Assembly (NCBI GenBank): GCA_951217055.1
Contig: OX578280.1
Coordinates: 38,205,628 to 38,269,627, forward strand
Source of the DNA: Gerris lacustris
Lineage: Eukaryota; Arthropoda; Insecta; Hemiptera; Gerridae
Direction of reading: 5' to 3'
Length of the DNA: 64,000 nt
Position 1 is the first letter of the stretch, and every line of letters starts with the position of its first letter. Position numbers and translations under genes: made by a program. This document shows positions 42,663 to 55,210 of the stretch, one piece after another. The notes under the pieces are model-generated. The model saw nothing but the letters and a program-made list of their open reading frames with translations. It had not been told where the DNA came from and did not search any database.

Positions 42663-44332
42663 AAAATAATGATAGCTTTAATTACTTTTAACCAAAGAGT
42701 AAATTTAATTTTAAACCTTAAATTTATAGTTTAAAATGTGACTTAATTACGGTAACTCTTATTGATGAATTTAATTAAAGGACCTAAAATATTAAATTTA
42801 AATACCACTTTATTCTAGTAATAATTATTAACAAATGCCTATTCTTTAAAAGACAAAATGAACTTGCAATAATGGCTTAAGATTTAAATAAAATTTAAGT
42901 AATAAACAAGCAATAAATAATAAGCCGTGTCATAACAGCTTATGGAAAGGTGCTTAGGCTTGCTACAAGATATATACGTGTATAGTTGACACGTATGAGT
43001 GGATGACACGGGGCAGGTGTGTTGCCTTATGGATAATTGTTAACCTATGATTTCCATTCGCAATCGCTAACTAAAAACAATCAAAATAAGTAAAATTAAG
43101 AATGTTTCAAGAAGGATCAACTGAAGATTCCCACTTATCCTGCAAACGTCAGAGAAGGCTTTAATTTCTCAATGCTTACAAAAATAATACAATTTCCAAT
43201 CGTCATTAAAAGCAATGAAATTCCACTACAACCATTAATAATCATATTGACCTAATAAAAAAAAGTATAACAACTCCATAACATCCAAGCCATAAAAATT
43301 ATTGGTTCGTAACTGACATATAGCACATTAATAATTCATTATCCATAATTTGAAGCTTAAGGTATTAAATGGTTATCAAAAAGTAAAAACAATATAGCAT
43401 TTTTTTCATTAATAACAGATTATGTAAGATGCTAAAAATATAATTTCAGACCAAAAAAAAAAAAAATTGTAGGTATAATCAAAATTTTAGACTCGCAGTT
43501 TTGGTTTAATGTATATGCATGAAATTCGTCAAGACATAAAGGCTCGTGTAAGACTGGTTTATAACAGACGAGAGCGGTAACTGACATCTAATATGAATAT
43601 GCTAATAAAATGCTTGAAGCAGAAAACATGCACTGCATACACGTAAGGTAGGTTTTCAAGAATCGAAGCTGGAACAGGGTTATCAATACTAATCATATGA
43701 TGACTATACTTTGACCAAACCCAAGATTCGTGACTTACAATCGAAAGTGCTGTAAATAAAGAAATAAAAGTATCTTGTATACCGACAAAACATTAGTGCA
43801 TGTATGTTGAATCGTGCAACGATTACAGATAAAGTACAAGAACAAAAAAACCAAAAAAAAAAAAACCAGAAACCTTCCATCTGACTTGTTTAATAAAATG
43901 ATATCATTATACTAACCGCGCAAATTCTTTCATTTACCATCGTAAATCTTTCTATTTATAAATTACCTATTATTGGATAGATATTTAATTTAATAGGTGT
44001 TTCATTAGTTAACAATCAAATGTTCAAAGTAGCCTTGACGCTAAGAACAATTTTGATTTATCAGCAAACTAGCGCTATAGAATTAACTTAATAGCTATTT
44101 TTAGTGATTTAACCGTTAAATAAAAGTTGAAGGTGCGTCTTATACAATGAAGACCATTTAAAAGCGGCTTTTAATTCATTAACTGTAATTAATTAAAAAT
44201 AGAATAAATTTGGAAATCCATGTATAGTGCAACAGATACATGGATATCAAATACACATGGATATACATGGATTTTCAAATACAATGCATAATAAAATTAG
44301 AAAAAAAAATCGGTCCGAGACAACTCAGACAA
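42663..44332. other. AT-rich DNA, nothing recognised
   Basis: Short ATGGATATACATGGATTTTC stutter at 44218-44275. No gene. Confidence 0.35.
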
Positions 44333-44919
44333 ACTTTCTCATATAGCAGTGTTTCCATTTATTAGTTTTCAAATGTACATTTAAATATTATTGTACATTT
44401 CATCAAGATTTATCTTAAAAATAACTTCTCCTGGGCGGGGAATCGAACCCGGGCTCTTTCCGTCCACGCTTTAAGCTAATTTCTCAGGAACTAGATTTTT
44501 CCCGGAAAAACGGCTTATATCGTTGGATCCATATTCAAATGGACTACATTTTAGAATTGTTTAATTAAAATCGTCGGAACTGTTTTCGAGAAAAACATTT
44601 TTTTCATGTTTTTTTCAGAGTTTTTGGGGGGTAGCGCCCCCAAATTTAGAGCTAAAATTCATTTCTCGATTTCGCCTCGGGGTATGATTTTTCTGAGCAT
44701 GTATGCCAAATTTCGTCAAAATCGGCCCAGTAGTTTAGGCTCCAGGCGTCTGCACAGACGACAGACAACAGACGACAGACGACAGACGACAGACGACGGA
44801 CAGACATTTTTTAAAATCCACTTTTTTGGACTCAGGGGACCTCAAAACGTGTAAATCCATCAAAATCTCAAAATCGAATTTTCGCGCCATCACAATACTT
44901 TCTCTTTATATGAGAAAGT
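44333..44919 (+). mobile_element. Repeat family S, copy C
   Basis: Closest to copy A in order and sequence: ACTTTCTCATATAGCAGTG start, tRNA-like CTTCTCCTGGGCGGGGAATC-GAACCCGGGCTC (44409-44455, minus orientation, with the complete B box GGTTCGATTCC), GGGGGGTAGCGCCCCC, and a terminal hairpin ending TATGAGAAAGT. At 44754-44806 the 7-mer ACAGACG is repeated about six to seven times, an expansion that copy A lacks. The 82-codon plus frame at 44606-44854 is repeat read-through. Confidence 0.9.
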
Positions 44920-44975
44920 AATAAAAATCATCAATAAATTGACAAAGATTAAAAAGTAGTAACAACAATCTAAAC

Positions 44976-45294
44976 CAGGGGTCTCCAATTTTTTTGGTTG
45001 AAGGGCCGGATCTTAATAAGATGGTCCATAGTGAGCCGGATGATGTAAGCAACATTCAGCTACCTGACTTCACAATGGTAGGGAACATGAATAATAACCT
45101 CATAAACCATATTCATTTCGAGCAAAAAAACTTATAGAAGACTTGTGCTAATTTTTTTTAATGTTTGAAATGGAATTTGATAGTGTAGAACTTATAACTT
45201 TACATTGTTTCATTTGCTAACGTTTTTCGTGGCGCCAAAAAAAGTGGAAAAAGTCTCACGGGCCGAATCCGGCCCGTGAGTTTGGAGACACCTG
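44976..45294. mobile_element. hAT-type MITE (319 bp)
   Basis: Starts CAGGGGTCTCCAATTTTTTT and GGGCCGGAT, and ends CGGGCCGAATCCGGCCCGTG-AGTTTGGAGACACCTG. The ends are inverted (CAGGGGTCTCCAA / CAGGTGTCTCCAAACT) and the GGCCGGAT...GGGCC signature is typical of hAT-derived MITEs. The 8-bp flanks (ATCTAAAC and GTCGAAGA) match only partly, so the insertion is old or the duplication has decayed. Confidence 0.85.
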
Positions 45295-46296
45295 GTCGAA
45301 GATGTGTTTTTCTTTAGACCCCGATCAACACAACCGGACGGTGATTGACGTCTTCACGCATATACTTTATCCTCGTCAGTGACAAAATTACCAATATAAT
45401 CACATCAAATATTAATTCACTAGTAAGCGCGGACATCAAACTTTCTATCTTTAAAAGAAAAATAAGTAATCATCACAAAATTATTTTAAGTGTCTGAAAC
45501 TCCCTTTAATATTATCATGGATTTTATCATTTATTTTATAGTCCTTCAACTAATAATATATTAACCTTTCAAAACACCTAACAGCAACTGTATTCAAAAG
45601 GTTCAAGATTTGGCAGTAAAAGTTTAAAAACTTCTTTACCCACATGACCTTTAGGAAAGAACCGATGAAATCAAAGCACTTACCTGAAACAAAAAAAAAA
45701 ACAAAAAAATTAGGAACTTTTTTAACAATGTGTGCAGCACAACATGACAAATATAAAGAATTACAAATTTAGTACTTAACTTTTTAAAGTATTACAGTGA
45801 TACATGTCTATAATTATGTTAAATGACATTTTTATAAAAAAAATATTTTAATTAAAAGGAACAAAAAACCGAAAGATAACTAATTCTTCAACAAGTGAAA
45901 TTTATTTCAATGAATGCCTCTAAAGTTCAAGATAGAAATCAATTGTCAGAAGAAAAAAGAAAAATGAAATAGAAAGCTATGAAAGCTATAAAAGTCTAGA
46001 GATGGAATTAAAAAAACACGAGCTTCTCTTTCATTTCAACCACGGCCGCATCATTACTTAAAAATAACTGCGACTACACAGTTATTTGCTAGAAATAGTG
46101 GGAAAAAGCCAAATTAAATGGGTGCGGTCAGATGGGAATTTTTAGAATTTTTTATAATTTGAGATTGGTAATAACATAAAACCTGACTTTTTCCAGCCTA
46201 AGTCTTATAACAATTATTAAAAAAAAACTACAATATCTTAAAACTAGAAGAATGCAAACTACTGCTTACAAAGCTTTGACAAGTAGTTGGTAATAA
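45295..46296. other. AT-rich DNA, nothing recognised
   Basis: The minus frame at 45550-45750 (66 codons) has no domain. No repeat end seen. Confidence 0.35.
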
Positions 46297-46474
46297 TACA
46301 TTACGCGTCGAGTGCGGAAAGTAGCATTTTGCATGCGAGTGTGGAGTTTGCAACCGAGCGATAGCGAGGGTAGTAAAACCACACGAGCAATGCAAAATGA
46401 TGTTTTCGCACGAGTTGCGTACCGTACTTTATCTACGATTGTTAGATTTAAATAATAAATACAGAAAAAAATAA

Positions 46475-46591
46475 ACTTGCTGTATTTATAAGTTCGTATC
46501 TCTCTCTTGATAAAGATGGCATTAATTCTTGAGTTGTATTTTTTGCCGAATTATTTATTTCTGGAGGAGTATTATTCTCCACATTTTCGTC
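46475..46591 (-). pseudogene. Short coding remnant in family P copy 2
   Basis: Reads DENVENNTPPEINNSAKNTT then QELMPSLSRERYELINTAS. It keeps the ENNTPPEINNSA and SLSxExYEL blocks of the other copies. An ATG lies upstream (near 46618) but one base change in length puts it out of frame (a stop follows), so this copy cannot make the peptide from that start. Confidence 0.6.
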
Positions 46592-46710
46592 AGACACTTG
46601 ATTCACTCATTGTTTTTCACTAAAAACTCGATATAAACAGTTAATTTAATAAAAGAACAGCAAATTAGTTTTGTTAAATGTAGACAAACTCGCTAATCGT
46701 GCGTAAAGCT

Positions 46711-46762
46711 GAAGAATTCCTCTTCTTTACCGCGCTAGCGTGGTAAAGAAGAAGAATTCTTC
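46711..46762. repeat. 52-bp near-perfect palindrome
   Basis: GAAGAATTCCTCTTCTTTAC-CGCGCTAGCG-TGGTAAAGAAGAAGAATTCTTC. The arms differ at only a couple of bases. Copies 1 and 3 of family P have just GGTGAGGAATTATGAAACGC here, so the palindrome is private to this copy. Confidence 0.9.
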
Positions 46763-46868
46763 ATAACTATGAGACGCGCATGCGCAATGAATACAAGTAC
46801 GTAAATAATCACTTTCTACGCATCTAAACAGAGATATAATGTTTATATTTCGTATCAATCGTAGATAA

Positions 46869-49106
46869 AATATATAAAATTATATTATTAATTTGTCTTC
46901 GAAACACTCACATTTATTATGTCCCTCGTCCTTAATTAAAATTTTAAAATTAAACAATTTATTTAATGTAAATTTAAAAAGTACTGTAACAATTAAATAA
47001 ATTAAAATCTATGAAAGACAGGAGAAAAATAAAAAAATAATATAGGTCAAAGAGTTTTCAATACAACAAAGATAATACTTACAAAACTTTAAAAAGTATT
47101 AGTAGAAAAAATATTTAGTAAGTCTAATTTATTACAATATTTTATTCGTGATATGATGTATAATATATTATAAAATGTTAAAAGTATAGGGAAGATCAGT
47201 CAGAAGAAAAAAATACGACGATTCTTACACCTTGAAGAAGGATATATGTTTTCCAAAACATCGGTAAACATACAAACATACTACTTATAAATTAAAAAAG
47301 GATATATAACCAAAACTTCGTTTCTTTTACTTTTGACTTATCCCCACTATCCTCAACAATTTATATAACATAATTAAATAATATACAACTGGAATATGGA
47401 CATATTCTACAGGGTAAAACACTTCTCTTAAATGTACGAAGAATTTGGTATATAATCATAAGCTTGAATTGTTTTTTGTTTTGTGAATATATTTAAAAAA
47501 GTAAAAGTGTATAATTTAAAATTAGTGGGGTATACCTAATTATTGACATTAGTCAAATGGACTAGTTGTATTCCAATTGTAGTGCATTTAGTGCTGCGCT
47601 GTTGAATTTATATGCATCGTGGTAACATGCAAGCTCATTTTCACACCTTCCTGAGCTTGTTATGTTATTTTCACATTTCACAAGCAAGTAGTATGTGTAA
47701 ACGGAGAATAATAATATAGTGAATAAATAAAGACATAATAACAGATAAAATAAAGTCAATTAGTTGAAATTTGACGCAAAATAGCAAAGTAAAAAATTAA
47801 ATAATAACGTAGTATAACAAATGAACAGAAGATAGAAACAGAAACCAACACAACTAAAATAGTTCCAACTAGAAGTAACAAAAAGCGTTTTGAATCTCCA
47901 TATCTTTGGAATTGGGCTAAAATCAAAACATTGATGAATTACTAAGGTTGATTCGAGAACTCCAGACGAATAATAATTTATCATTCAAAAGCACCAAGTT
48001 TCAGATATCAAGCCGGGATCTGCTAAAACTTTGTGAAACGCTTGACGTCAATTCACCCCAGTTATTTTAGATTTCAAGGAGGAGGATGACCCGAGTACCC
48101 TTTTCAATAATTCCTTTAAACGTTAAAACTGTCAACAAGCTAAAGCTATTCCTCAAGGGGTGAATTCTCCTCCCCGTAAATTCTCTCACCCTAGTATTTT
48201 CCACTTTTAATATTTAATCTCTTTTGAAACACCTTAAAGGAAATACATAAAATTTTGAAAAGAAAAAAATAATTTTCATAATAAAATTAATAATTATAGA
48301 TTTAGGTTGGAAGGTGGTTATATAAATATGGGGATTGCCACGCCTGGGAATTTAGTAGTTGACATTTTTAATAGCGTTGTAAAGGTTAACAACATTAAGA
48401 TACGCATAATTTTAATAATAATGTACAGGATTTTGTCTTAAACATTCATATTTAATTTAGATTAAGCTTAAGGTAATCTGAATTTTATAAAAGACTATCT
48501 CCAGTAATATCATGATTAAGATCAGTACCTGAAATTAAACACAGTGCGGAGAAAGAACACACTTTTTGGAGATACTATAATAAAGTTTGTGAACAATAAT
48601 AACATTTTTCTTGAATAATAAAGAATGATTAATTTATAATTTAATAACGCATCTATAGGTTGAAAGTAACTTAATCATTATTATAAACAAAACATTGGTT
48701 GATCTAATAGACAACTTCTAATAATATCCACTCAGATTAAGCTATTGCAAGATATTTTGATATACACTAGTTGAAGAGTGATATCGCTTCGTCTAAATGT
48801 TCAATGATCAAAGAAATTGCATTCAAAACCCTTGAAATATGATCAATTGTAATAATCTTTCCCAAAACCTTTCTTTTCTTACAATACGTATTTTTAAATT
48901 AACTTAATAAAATAAATACACAGCAATGTATCAATCAGAAGGTAGAAACAAAAGAAAAGATTGAATCAGTGGAAAATAGGATTATTCGTCTGTACTGCAC
49001 CACATTTTCCAAACTTTCTTACAAAATAAGGTAAAGTTATTGTTTTCTAGGACTCTCGTACTGCATTTGAAAAGAGTTTTGTGTTAAATTTGATTAAGCT
49101 TCGATA
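46869..49106. other. AT-rich DNA, mostly unassigned
   Basis: About 47215-47360 resembles one arm of the hairpin at 20150-20370. Two abutting minus frames (47562-47759 and 47760-47984) have hydrophobic, domain-free products. A CCTTGAGGAATAG-type inverted word pair lies around 48070-48165. No supported gene. Confidence 0.35.
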
Positions 49107-49333
49107 CTTCTTAAGATTGTTCCTCCCTATTTTTTTTTTTAAATATATAAATGATTTTGACTAAATAACTATTAAGACAAAGGGATGATTGGTCCAATTT
49201 TAATTTGGGACAAAGGAATGTCACACTTCTGTGTTTATAAGGGGAGTAATAGTCTAAAGAAAAACATTCCGAACACCTTCTTTAGATTGTTACTACCCTG
49301 TTTTTTTATAAGTATAGTAACAATCTAAACAAG
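49107..49333. mobile_element. Two-part MITE, copy 1
   Basis: Part one (49107-49262) runs from CTTCTTAAGATTGTTCCTCC to GGGGAGTAATAGTCTAAAGA-A. After a 15-bp link (AACATTCCGAACAC type), part two (49277-49333) runs from CTTCTTTAGATTGTTACTAC to TAGTAACAATCTAAACAAG. Both parts have the same inverted ends. The same two-part unit, with the same link, recurs at 58530-58755, and a fragment at 59790-59890. Confidence 0.85.
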
Positions 49334-49349
49334 TGTCGAGATTCTGAGA

Positions 49350-49484
49350 CACCCTCCATATCTGTAAATTTTCCAAAACACGATGTACGTACATTGTCCA
49401 GTACTTTTCCTTGATCATCACTTTAGAGGTGGTTGCGTCATCCAACCACATTGTGTGCAAAGTCTTTAGACTATCATTTATCAT
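49350..49484 (-). other. Coding-like segment of unknown origin
   Basis: On the minus strand the frame reads SLKTLHTMWLDDATTSKVMI then KEKYWTMYVHRVLENLQIWR. Codon choice and composition look more like protein-coding DNA than anything else nearby. The pattern (x-L-D-D-x-T-T-S-K-V-M-I-K-E-x...V-x-x-V-L-E-N-L) loosely recalls a Ras-association-type fold start, but no family can be named. Splice signals are weak (AG at 49462, GGGT after 49360), and the frame runs on into the neighbouring MITE. It could be an isolated exon, an exon relic or chance. Confidence 0.25.
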
Positions 49485-50489
49485 GAAACAATACTTATAA
49501 ATAAAACCAAAAGCGTTAAGCTACTCTAACGTCTTGAAAAAAAAAAAACTCATGTAAAAACAATAAAGAATGAAGATTTAGAGACATCGTAAAACAACGA
49601 TTGAAAGAACAATGAAACGTAAATTACATTTGAAGATTGCATACTACAAAATTTCTACATCATCGTTACAATGATAGAAGATAAATATACTTCACTTATA
49701 ATAATCAAGTAAACTCCAGTCCTCTTTTTTTCAACAACCTTTAAAAAATGCGAATTTAAAGAAACCCGGTCATGTAAACATTTGACATTTGCCAAAATAA
49801 GTTGAAATAGTGCAAGCGATTGAGTTAAGTTATTTCACATACTCTTGATCTTTCTCTCCCAATCTTAAATTTTTATTTTTGGAACTGAAAGTTCACATTT
49901 TAATTCTATCACAGTAACAGTTGTTGGCCACATCCTTTGTTAAAACAACATATTATAATTACGTAAAAAATGAGCCATTCTTCCACTCATTTCTTGGATT
50001 GTCCTATTTATTTACATAAGAGTCTCTGTTAGACTAACCAATGTTTTGTTTTTAACATATTCATATTACAATATTATTAGTATTCAGGAAATTTGTCTTT
50101 GGTAAATTGAATTATTATTATCACAACTTTTAATGTACTATTTCCACGAAGTAATTTTCTTGCTATATAACGCTTTTATTTTCAAAATGTTAGTGTCCTA
50201 AAAAGTTTTCTTGTGTTCAAAGTGTTTTGTCTTAGAAATGTATTTATTAAAGATTCAGTTATTAACCAATATAAACTGAAATTCTGTTATATAACTGGAA
50301 ATGGCCATATAAGAAATTTCAGATAACCAAAGCTAAAATTTATTGTTTTCTTACTCCTGTATGATCATATTAATAACAGCATCAATAACAATATTTTAGT
50401 GTTAGGTACCCATTATTATTGATGATATCCTTTCAAGTTTATAAACGTAAAAAACAGAATCAATGAATACTAACATATTTTTACCTTAT
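49485..50489. other. AT-rich DNA, nothing recognised
   Basis: No gene, RNA or repeat end recognised. Confidence 0.35.
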
Positions 50490-50860
50490 CAGTATTGATA
50501 GTATCTGATTAGATTAATAAATCTCTTCTTAATAGAATCAACATCGCAAGTAGCATTAACAGGCTCAGCATTAATAGATTTATATTATAAGGAAGAATCT
50601 CCTTTTATTAGCATACAAAAATAGTACTAGAATCTTTAACCACATAAAAATTGCTAGTATAATCAACAGGCTCAGCATTGATAGCTTTCTATTAGATTGA
50701 CGAATATCTAAATAATAGGAATACTAAAACATTGCTAGTATCACCAGCATGATTAGCATTGAAGCATTAATAATTTTATATTACATGGATGAACCTCTTA
50801 ATAATAGAATTCAAAAACATTGCTAGTCTTGAAACATATTAACATTGATATTTTCCTCTT
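50490..50860 (+). repeat. Degenerate tandem array, units about 85-120 bp
   Basis: Key words recur in the same order: AGCATTAATAGATTTATATT / AGCATTGATAGCTTTCTATT / AGCATTAATAATTTTATATT; GAATCTC or GAACCTC followed by TTAATA; and AAAATTGCTAGTATAATCA / AACATTGCTAGTATCACCA / AACATTGCTAGTCTTG. AACAGGCTCAGCATT occurs twice. Units are strongly diverged, so the array is old. Confidence 0.65.
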
Positions 50861-51529
50861 TTCGGTATGATTATCTAATTAACAAAATCCTTAACCTAAA
50901 TTTGTCAGAATGGATAATATGTCATCTGGTCTCATTGGCAAAATCACATTACAAGTATGCATATCAATATACATCGAAAATGTAGTATTCTGTTAAGGGT
51001 ATGAAATTAACTTTGTCGAAATTTTATAACACATAAGTTAGAGAGTTAATTAGTATCTCAAAAACTGTATTAATATTACATACATTAATTGACCCTACTG
51101 AAAATCTTAGCAGCATATAAAACCTTATTATCTTATATAACATAAACAATATCGTGTACATTAACAACATGATCAATTTAATGTTAACAAACCATACATT
51201 ATTTAGTGTACAAAGATCAAATTATGGTCTATTTAGTTTATTCACTGAATAGACCAAATAACTTATCTAAATGTTTCTTTATAATCTCCCTACCACCTTA
51301 TTTCATGTACGTATACACTATTATAATAACTAATTCCTAAATTTTTATAAGTAGTAAGGATACTAAGCTAGAAAATGTTAATAAATTATATTAACCATAA
51401 ATAGAAAAAAAATCAACAATTGCAGTAACGTCTGCATACAGAGAAGGTATATTTACAGATTTAAGAGTAATCAATATTAGAACTTCCTCCTTAAACACGG
51501 TAAATTTTTAGATAATAAAAAAAAAACTA
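50861..51529. other. AT-rich DNA, nothing recognised
   Basis: No gene, RNA or repeat end recognised. Confidence 0.35.
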
Positions 51530-52035
51530 CCTTGACTTTCGGGGTCAGATGCCGCCGAGTAGATGAAATTTATAAAAGTGGTAGGTTTTCTCCTTCAAAC
51601 TAAAAACAAAACAGGAATCTTCGCCAATCTTTCCCGGGCTTGTTTCAAGTGGACAGAAGAAGGTGCTTTTAGACGGATAGAAAGTGAACACAATTCTCCG
51701 GAGGGAGTGGTCCTCAACCTGTATCCTTTAAGGATATGAAGTTCCGAAAAAAAACCGGGATACTCCTAAAGATGGAACCGGGCACATTCACAACGCGACT
51801 CGCGACGGCACTACGATAACTAAAAACTTGATCCTTTCGGACCCAACGCTACTCCCTCAACAGCTACCATCAACCTACTCAAGACATCCTTAAGGAGGGG
51901 ATGAAACCAGTATCGACCGCTACTATCGATAGTCCTTTTTCTATACGTCGATTATAAAATCGAGACGTCTCAGGAAAAAAACATCCTTACCAAGATCTCG
52001 TCTTTCGAACCTTGCAAGGTCAATGTCCTCCCTAA
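51530..52035. other. CpG-bearing GC-richer island, unexplained
   Basis: About 500 bp with sharply higher GC and many CpGs (TTTCGGGGTCAGATGCCGCC, ACGCGACTCGCGACGGCACT) inside very AT-rich DNA. No frame longer than about 60 codons on either strand and no partner elsewhere in the window. Candidates: an untranslated first exon or promoter, a fragment of an unrelated element, or foreign DNA. Confidence 0.5.
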
Positions 52036-52285
52036 AGCATCATATGCGAATGAATCTTAAGTATATACATATATAGATGTACATAAAAATTCACACACCT
52101 TTATTAAAATTAAAAAGTAAAAAAACCTTTCAAGTCTAGTCAGGAAGGAAACAACCGGCTGACTAAACAGGTTTTTACAGTTTTTTTTCTCAAAGAAATG
52201 AGATCACTTTAAAAAATAATTAGACGTAACATCAAAGAAATTTTTAAGGAAGACATATTTAAAGCAATAAAAAGTAATAAAAAAT

Positions 52286-52324
<39 letters not shown>

Positions 52325-52460
52325 AACGTTTGGTACATATGTTAGGATTCAACAAAATAAATCTCTCCTGACGTTTATCAAGCGTTATCAAATAAAATAT
52401 TTAAAATTTAAAAAGGATTTTTCAAATATCAATGCTACGAAAAAGCTAATAAGAATTAAT

Positions 52461-52503
<43 letters not shown>

Positions 52504-54670
52504 TTAGATACATTTCTTACAATGGTACAGATCACAAGGAGGCTCTCCAACAATAATTTTGGAAATAACTTTCTGAACAATTATGGTCACACCTTTCTGA
52601 CAAGGATGGTGAAGGTTCCTCAAAGAGTAACACGATTAGAGGAAGTCGAATGTGTTTAAGAGTTAAGGTGAAAATATAATATAATCTTTTAAAAAAACAC
52701 AATTTAAACTTAAAAATGTAGGCGTTTTGACTTTACCTCCTACAGTGAATATCACTAGTTTTCTCCAATCACACATCACATCATCAGAGTTGCTATTCCC
52801 TTAAAGTGGTAACTTTTAAGAGTTCTGTTCGGTATTCAGGTTTTACAGTATAATAACTGATCATAGATATACAGGTATATTCAGGTCTTACAGTATATAC
52901 GTGATGAGAAAATTAATGACAAACGGAAACAATATATAAGATTTTAAGAACGCTTATTTAAGAAATGCTATTAATCAGATGGATTGAACCTTTTTGTGTT
53001 TAAGAACTCCAGAAATATCGAATATTTTATCTGATTCACATATACCACTAATATTATTTTAGTATAAAACAAATAAAAATAGTTTATCTTATAAGATATC
53101 AAGTTTAAACATTTTTTTTTAGATAAGTTTTATATTAAGACAATTTTATTTAAAGACTTTTTGATAAAGGATTTGCCGCTCTCTGTGTAGAAAGCTTGAC
53201 ATAAAAAAATATGCTTTTACCCTGTAATAGATGTACTTAATATATATGTAATTAATTAAAAAAACATTAAATAACATTGCATTACCTAATCAGTATAAAA
53301 ATACGTATTCATCCGAAATTATTTGTATTTACGGAAACGTGTTTGGAGTTAAAGAGCAGTAAAAAAGATATACGGTTAGACCGACAGACAGACGCTGCCT
53401 CATTACAGTTCGTAAATCAAATTGAAATTTCAAAATCGAAAACCAAATATTTCTTTAGATTTTTTTATTTTAATGCATAAACTTATAGGATTTATTGGTC
53501 TCTCAAAACGAACAGTAAAGGAGAATATAAATTATATTTAACATACTATCATTAAAAAAAGAAATAAATAATTTTTAAACGAAATCATTCCAAGTAACAT
53601 GATTGTAATGGATTTATCTTAAAACCAAGTATTAAACAAAGTAAGAATGTTGGAGTAAATATACATACTACATACACACACAATTATAATGGATTTCATA
53701 TGCAAATGGGATACTTATTCAAATCCTATAAATAGAAGAAAAATGAATGAGTAGCTTTTATGTATTATAACTCAAAATGTATTGCTCAATATAGCCGAAT
53801 GTATACCCTCTCTAGCAGTGCTACAAAATGATACATAAAAAAACTTTAGTTAGAACTTACCTACCTAGTCAAGAAAGGATACTACAAAATAAGCTTAGAA
53901 ATATACTGAGGAAATTTTACTGAATAAAGGTGGAATTTAATTGTTTAATTCTACAGAAAAACAAAAAAGTTATTAAAAGAATAAAGTCATAAGCAATATC
54001 CTCAAAAGTAAGATGCAGTTACAATCACACAACAGATCTGACAATTATAATTGACTAATGTTATGTTGAAGAAGACCGAGAGATCTAATTTTCACGCAGT
54101 TGTGATTCCTAAATAAAATCTCATAATGCCCGAGCATCACACCACGCACACCCCCGTAAAAACTATAAGCCAGTGCCACAGACAGTTAATGGTTTTATGG
54201 TCTGATAAAGACTCTGCAGGATTTCGTTTGACCTCATTCTACGATAAGTATGGAAAGAGAAACAGTATTAAGGAGTTTGTTTGCAATAAAATAACCACAA
54301 GGGAAATAAGGGCAAATAAACTTATATATCCGATAAATTAGACTTTGTTATGGTTATGCTGGCGCCTTCTAACACCATAAATTACTATCCAAGGTGCATG
54401 TGTAAAAATAGAATAGTACCGGTTAAGAATCATGTTTGCTATAAAGTCGGATATTATTTCAGGATTTCTATTTATTATACCTTAAATGTTTCAGATATAC
54501 CACAACGCAATTCTAAGATAAACAGTACAAATTCATCCGTCGCGAAAATTGTACAAATCCATATTAAATAACGTGAATCTCAGTGGTTTAAACCTAATAC
54601 ACATACATATTAAACAAAATTGATCGATTTGATTTATTAAACAAAATAAATCGAAACTTCGAAGTTTTAA
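52036..54670. other. AT-rich DNA with poly-A and TA runs
   Basis: Poly-A of about 32 at 52291-52322 and (TA)n at 52466-52500. A GACCGACAGACAGACGCTGC stretch near 53379 resembles the tails of the dispersed repeats. Frames at 53277-53480, 54126-54341 and 54350-54571 have no recognisable domain. Confidence 0.4.
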
Positions 54671-55210
54671 TAGTACATTATACGTCAAGTGCGGAAAGTA
54701 GCATTTTGCATGCGAGTGTGGAGTTTGCACCCGAGCGACAGCGAAGGTTGTAAAACCACACGAGCAAAGCAAAATGCAGTTTTCGCACGAGTTGCGTACC
54801 GTATTTTATGTAGGATTGTTGGATTTTAATAATAAATATACAAAAAAAAAATTTAATAAACTTCCTGCATGTAAGTTCGTATTTCTCTTTTGATAAAGAT
54901 GACATTAATTCACTAATTGTATTTTGTGCCGAATTATTTATTTCGGGTGGCGTATTATTCTCCTTTGGCGTATTATTTTCGCATAATGTCATAAATCACT
55001 CATTGCTTTCACTAAAAACTCGATATAAACAGTTACTTTAATTAAACAAACAGGAAATTAGTTTTGTTAAATGTAAACAAACTTGCTAATCGTGCGTTAT
55101 GGTGAGGAATTATGAAACGCGCTTGCTCAATGAATACAAGTACGTAATGAATCACTTTCTACGCATCTAAACAGAGATACAATGTTTATATTTCGTATCA
55201 ATCGTAGATA
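54671..55210 (-). mobile_element. Repeat family P, copy 3
   Basis: Starts TAGTACATTATACGTCAAGT and ends TATCAATCGTAGATAA. Same hairpin, inner inverted pair and coding remnant as copies 1 and 2. Here the coding remnant is open for 104 codons because the frame happens to run on into the hairpin part. Confidence 0.88.
54861..54992 (-). pseudogene. Short coding remnant in family P copy 3
   Basis: Reads MTLCENNTPKENNTPPEINN then SAQNTISELMSSLSKEKYEL and TCRK (44 codons). A short in-frame tandem duplication (ENNTPKENNTPPE) is private to this copy. Just upstream (about 55003) is another ATG, ATGAGTGATTTATGA, whose frame is closed by a length change, as in copy 2. The residues after RKF (54678-54860) are translation of non-coding repeat. 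Confidence 0.6.

Larger units (their letters stand above)
46297..46868 (-). mobile_element. Repeat family P, copy 2
   Basis: Same layout as copy 1: the hairpin with AGTGCGGAAAGTAGCATTTT and CCACACGAGCAATGCAAAAT, then the inverted pair TTTATCTACGATTGTTAG and TATCAATCGTAGATAAAAT. The coding remnant lies at 46475-46591 on minus. This copy has gained a 52-bp palindrome at 46711-46762. Confidence 0.88.

Noticed and set aside
47562..47984. Two abutting minus frames as one membrane protein gene
   Set aside because: They are separated by a stop, are low-complexity hydrophobic (Phe, Leu, Tyr, Cys) translations of AT-rich DNA, and match no family I know.
54678..54992. Full 104-codon frame in family P copy 3 as a gene
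   Set aside because: Only the first 44 codons are shared with other copies; the rest translates the non-coding hairpin part of the repeat.
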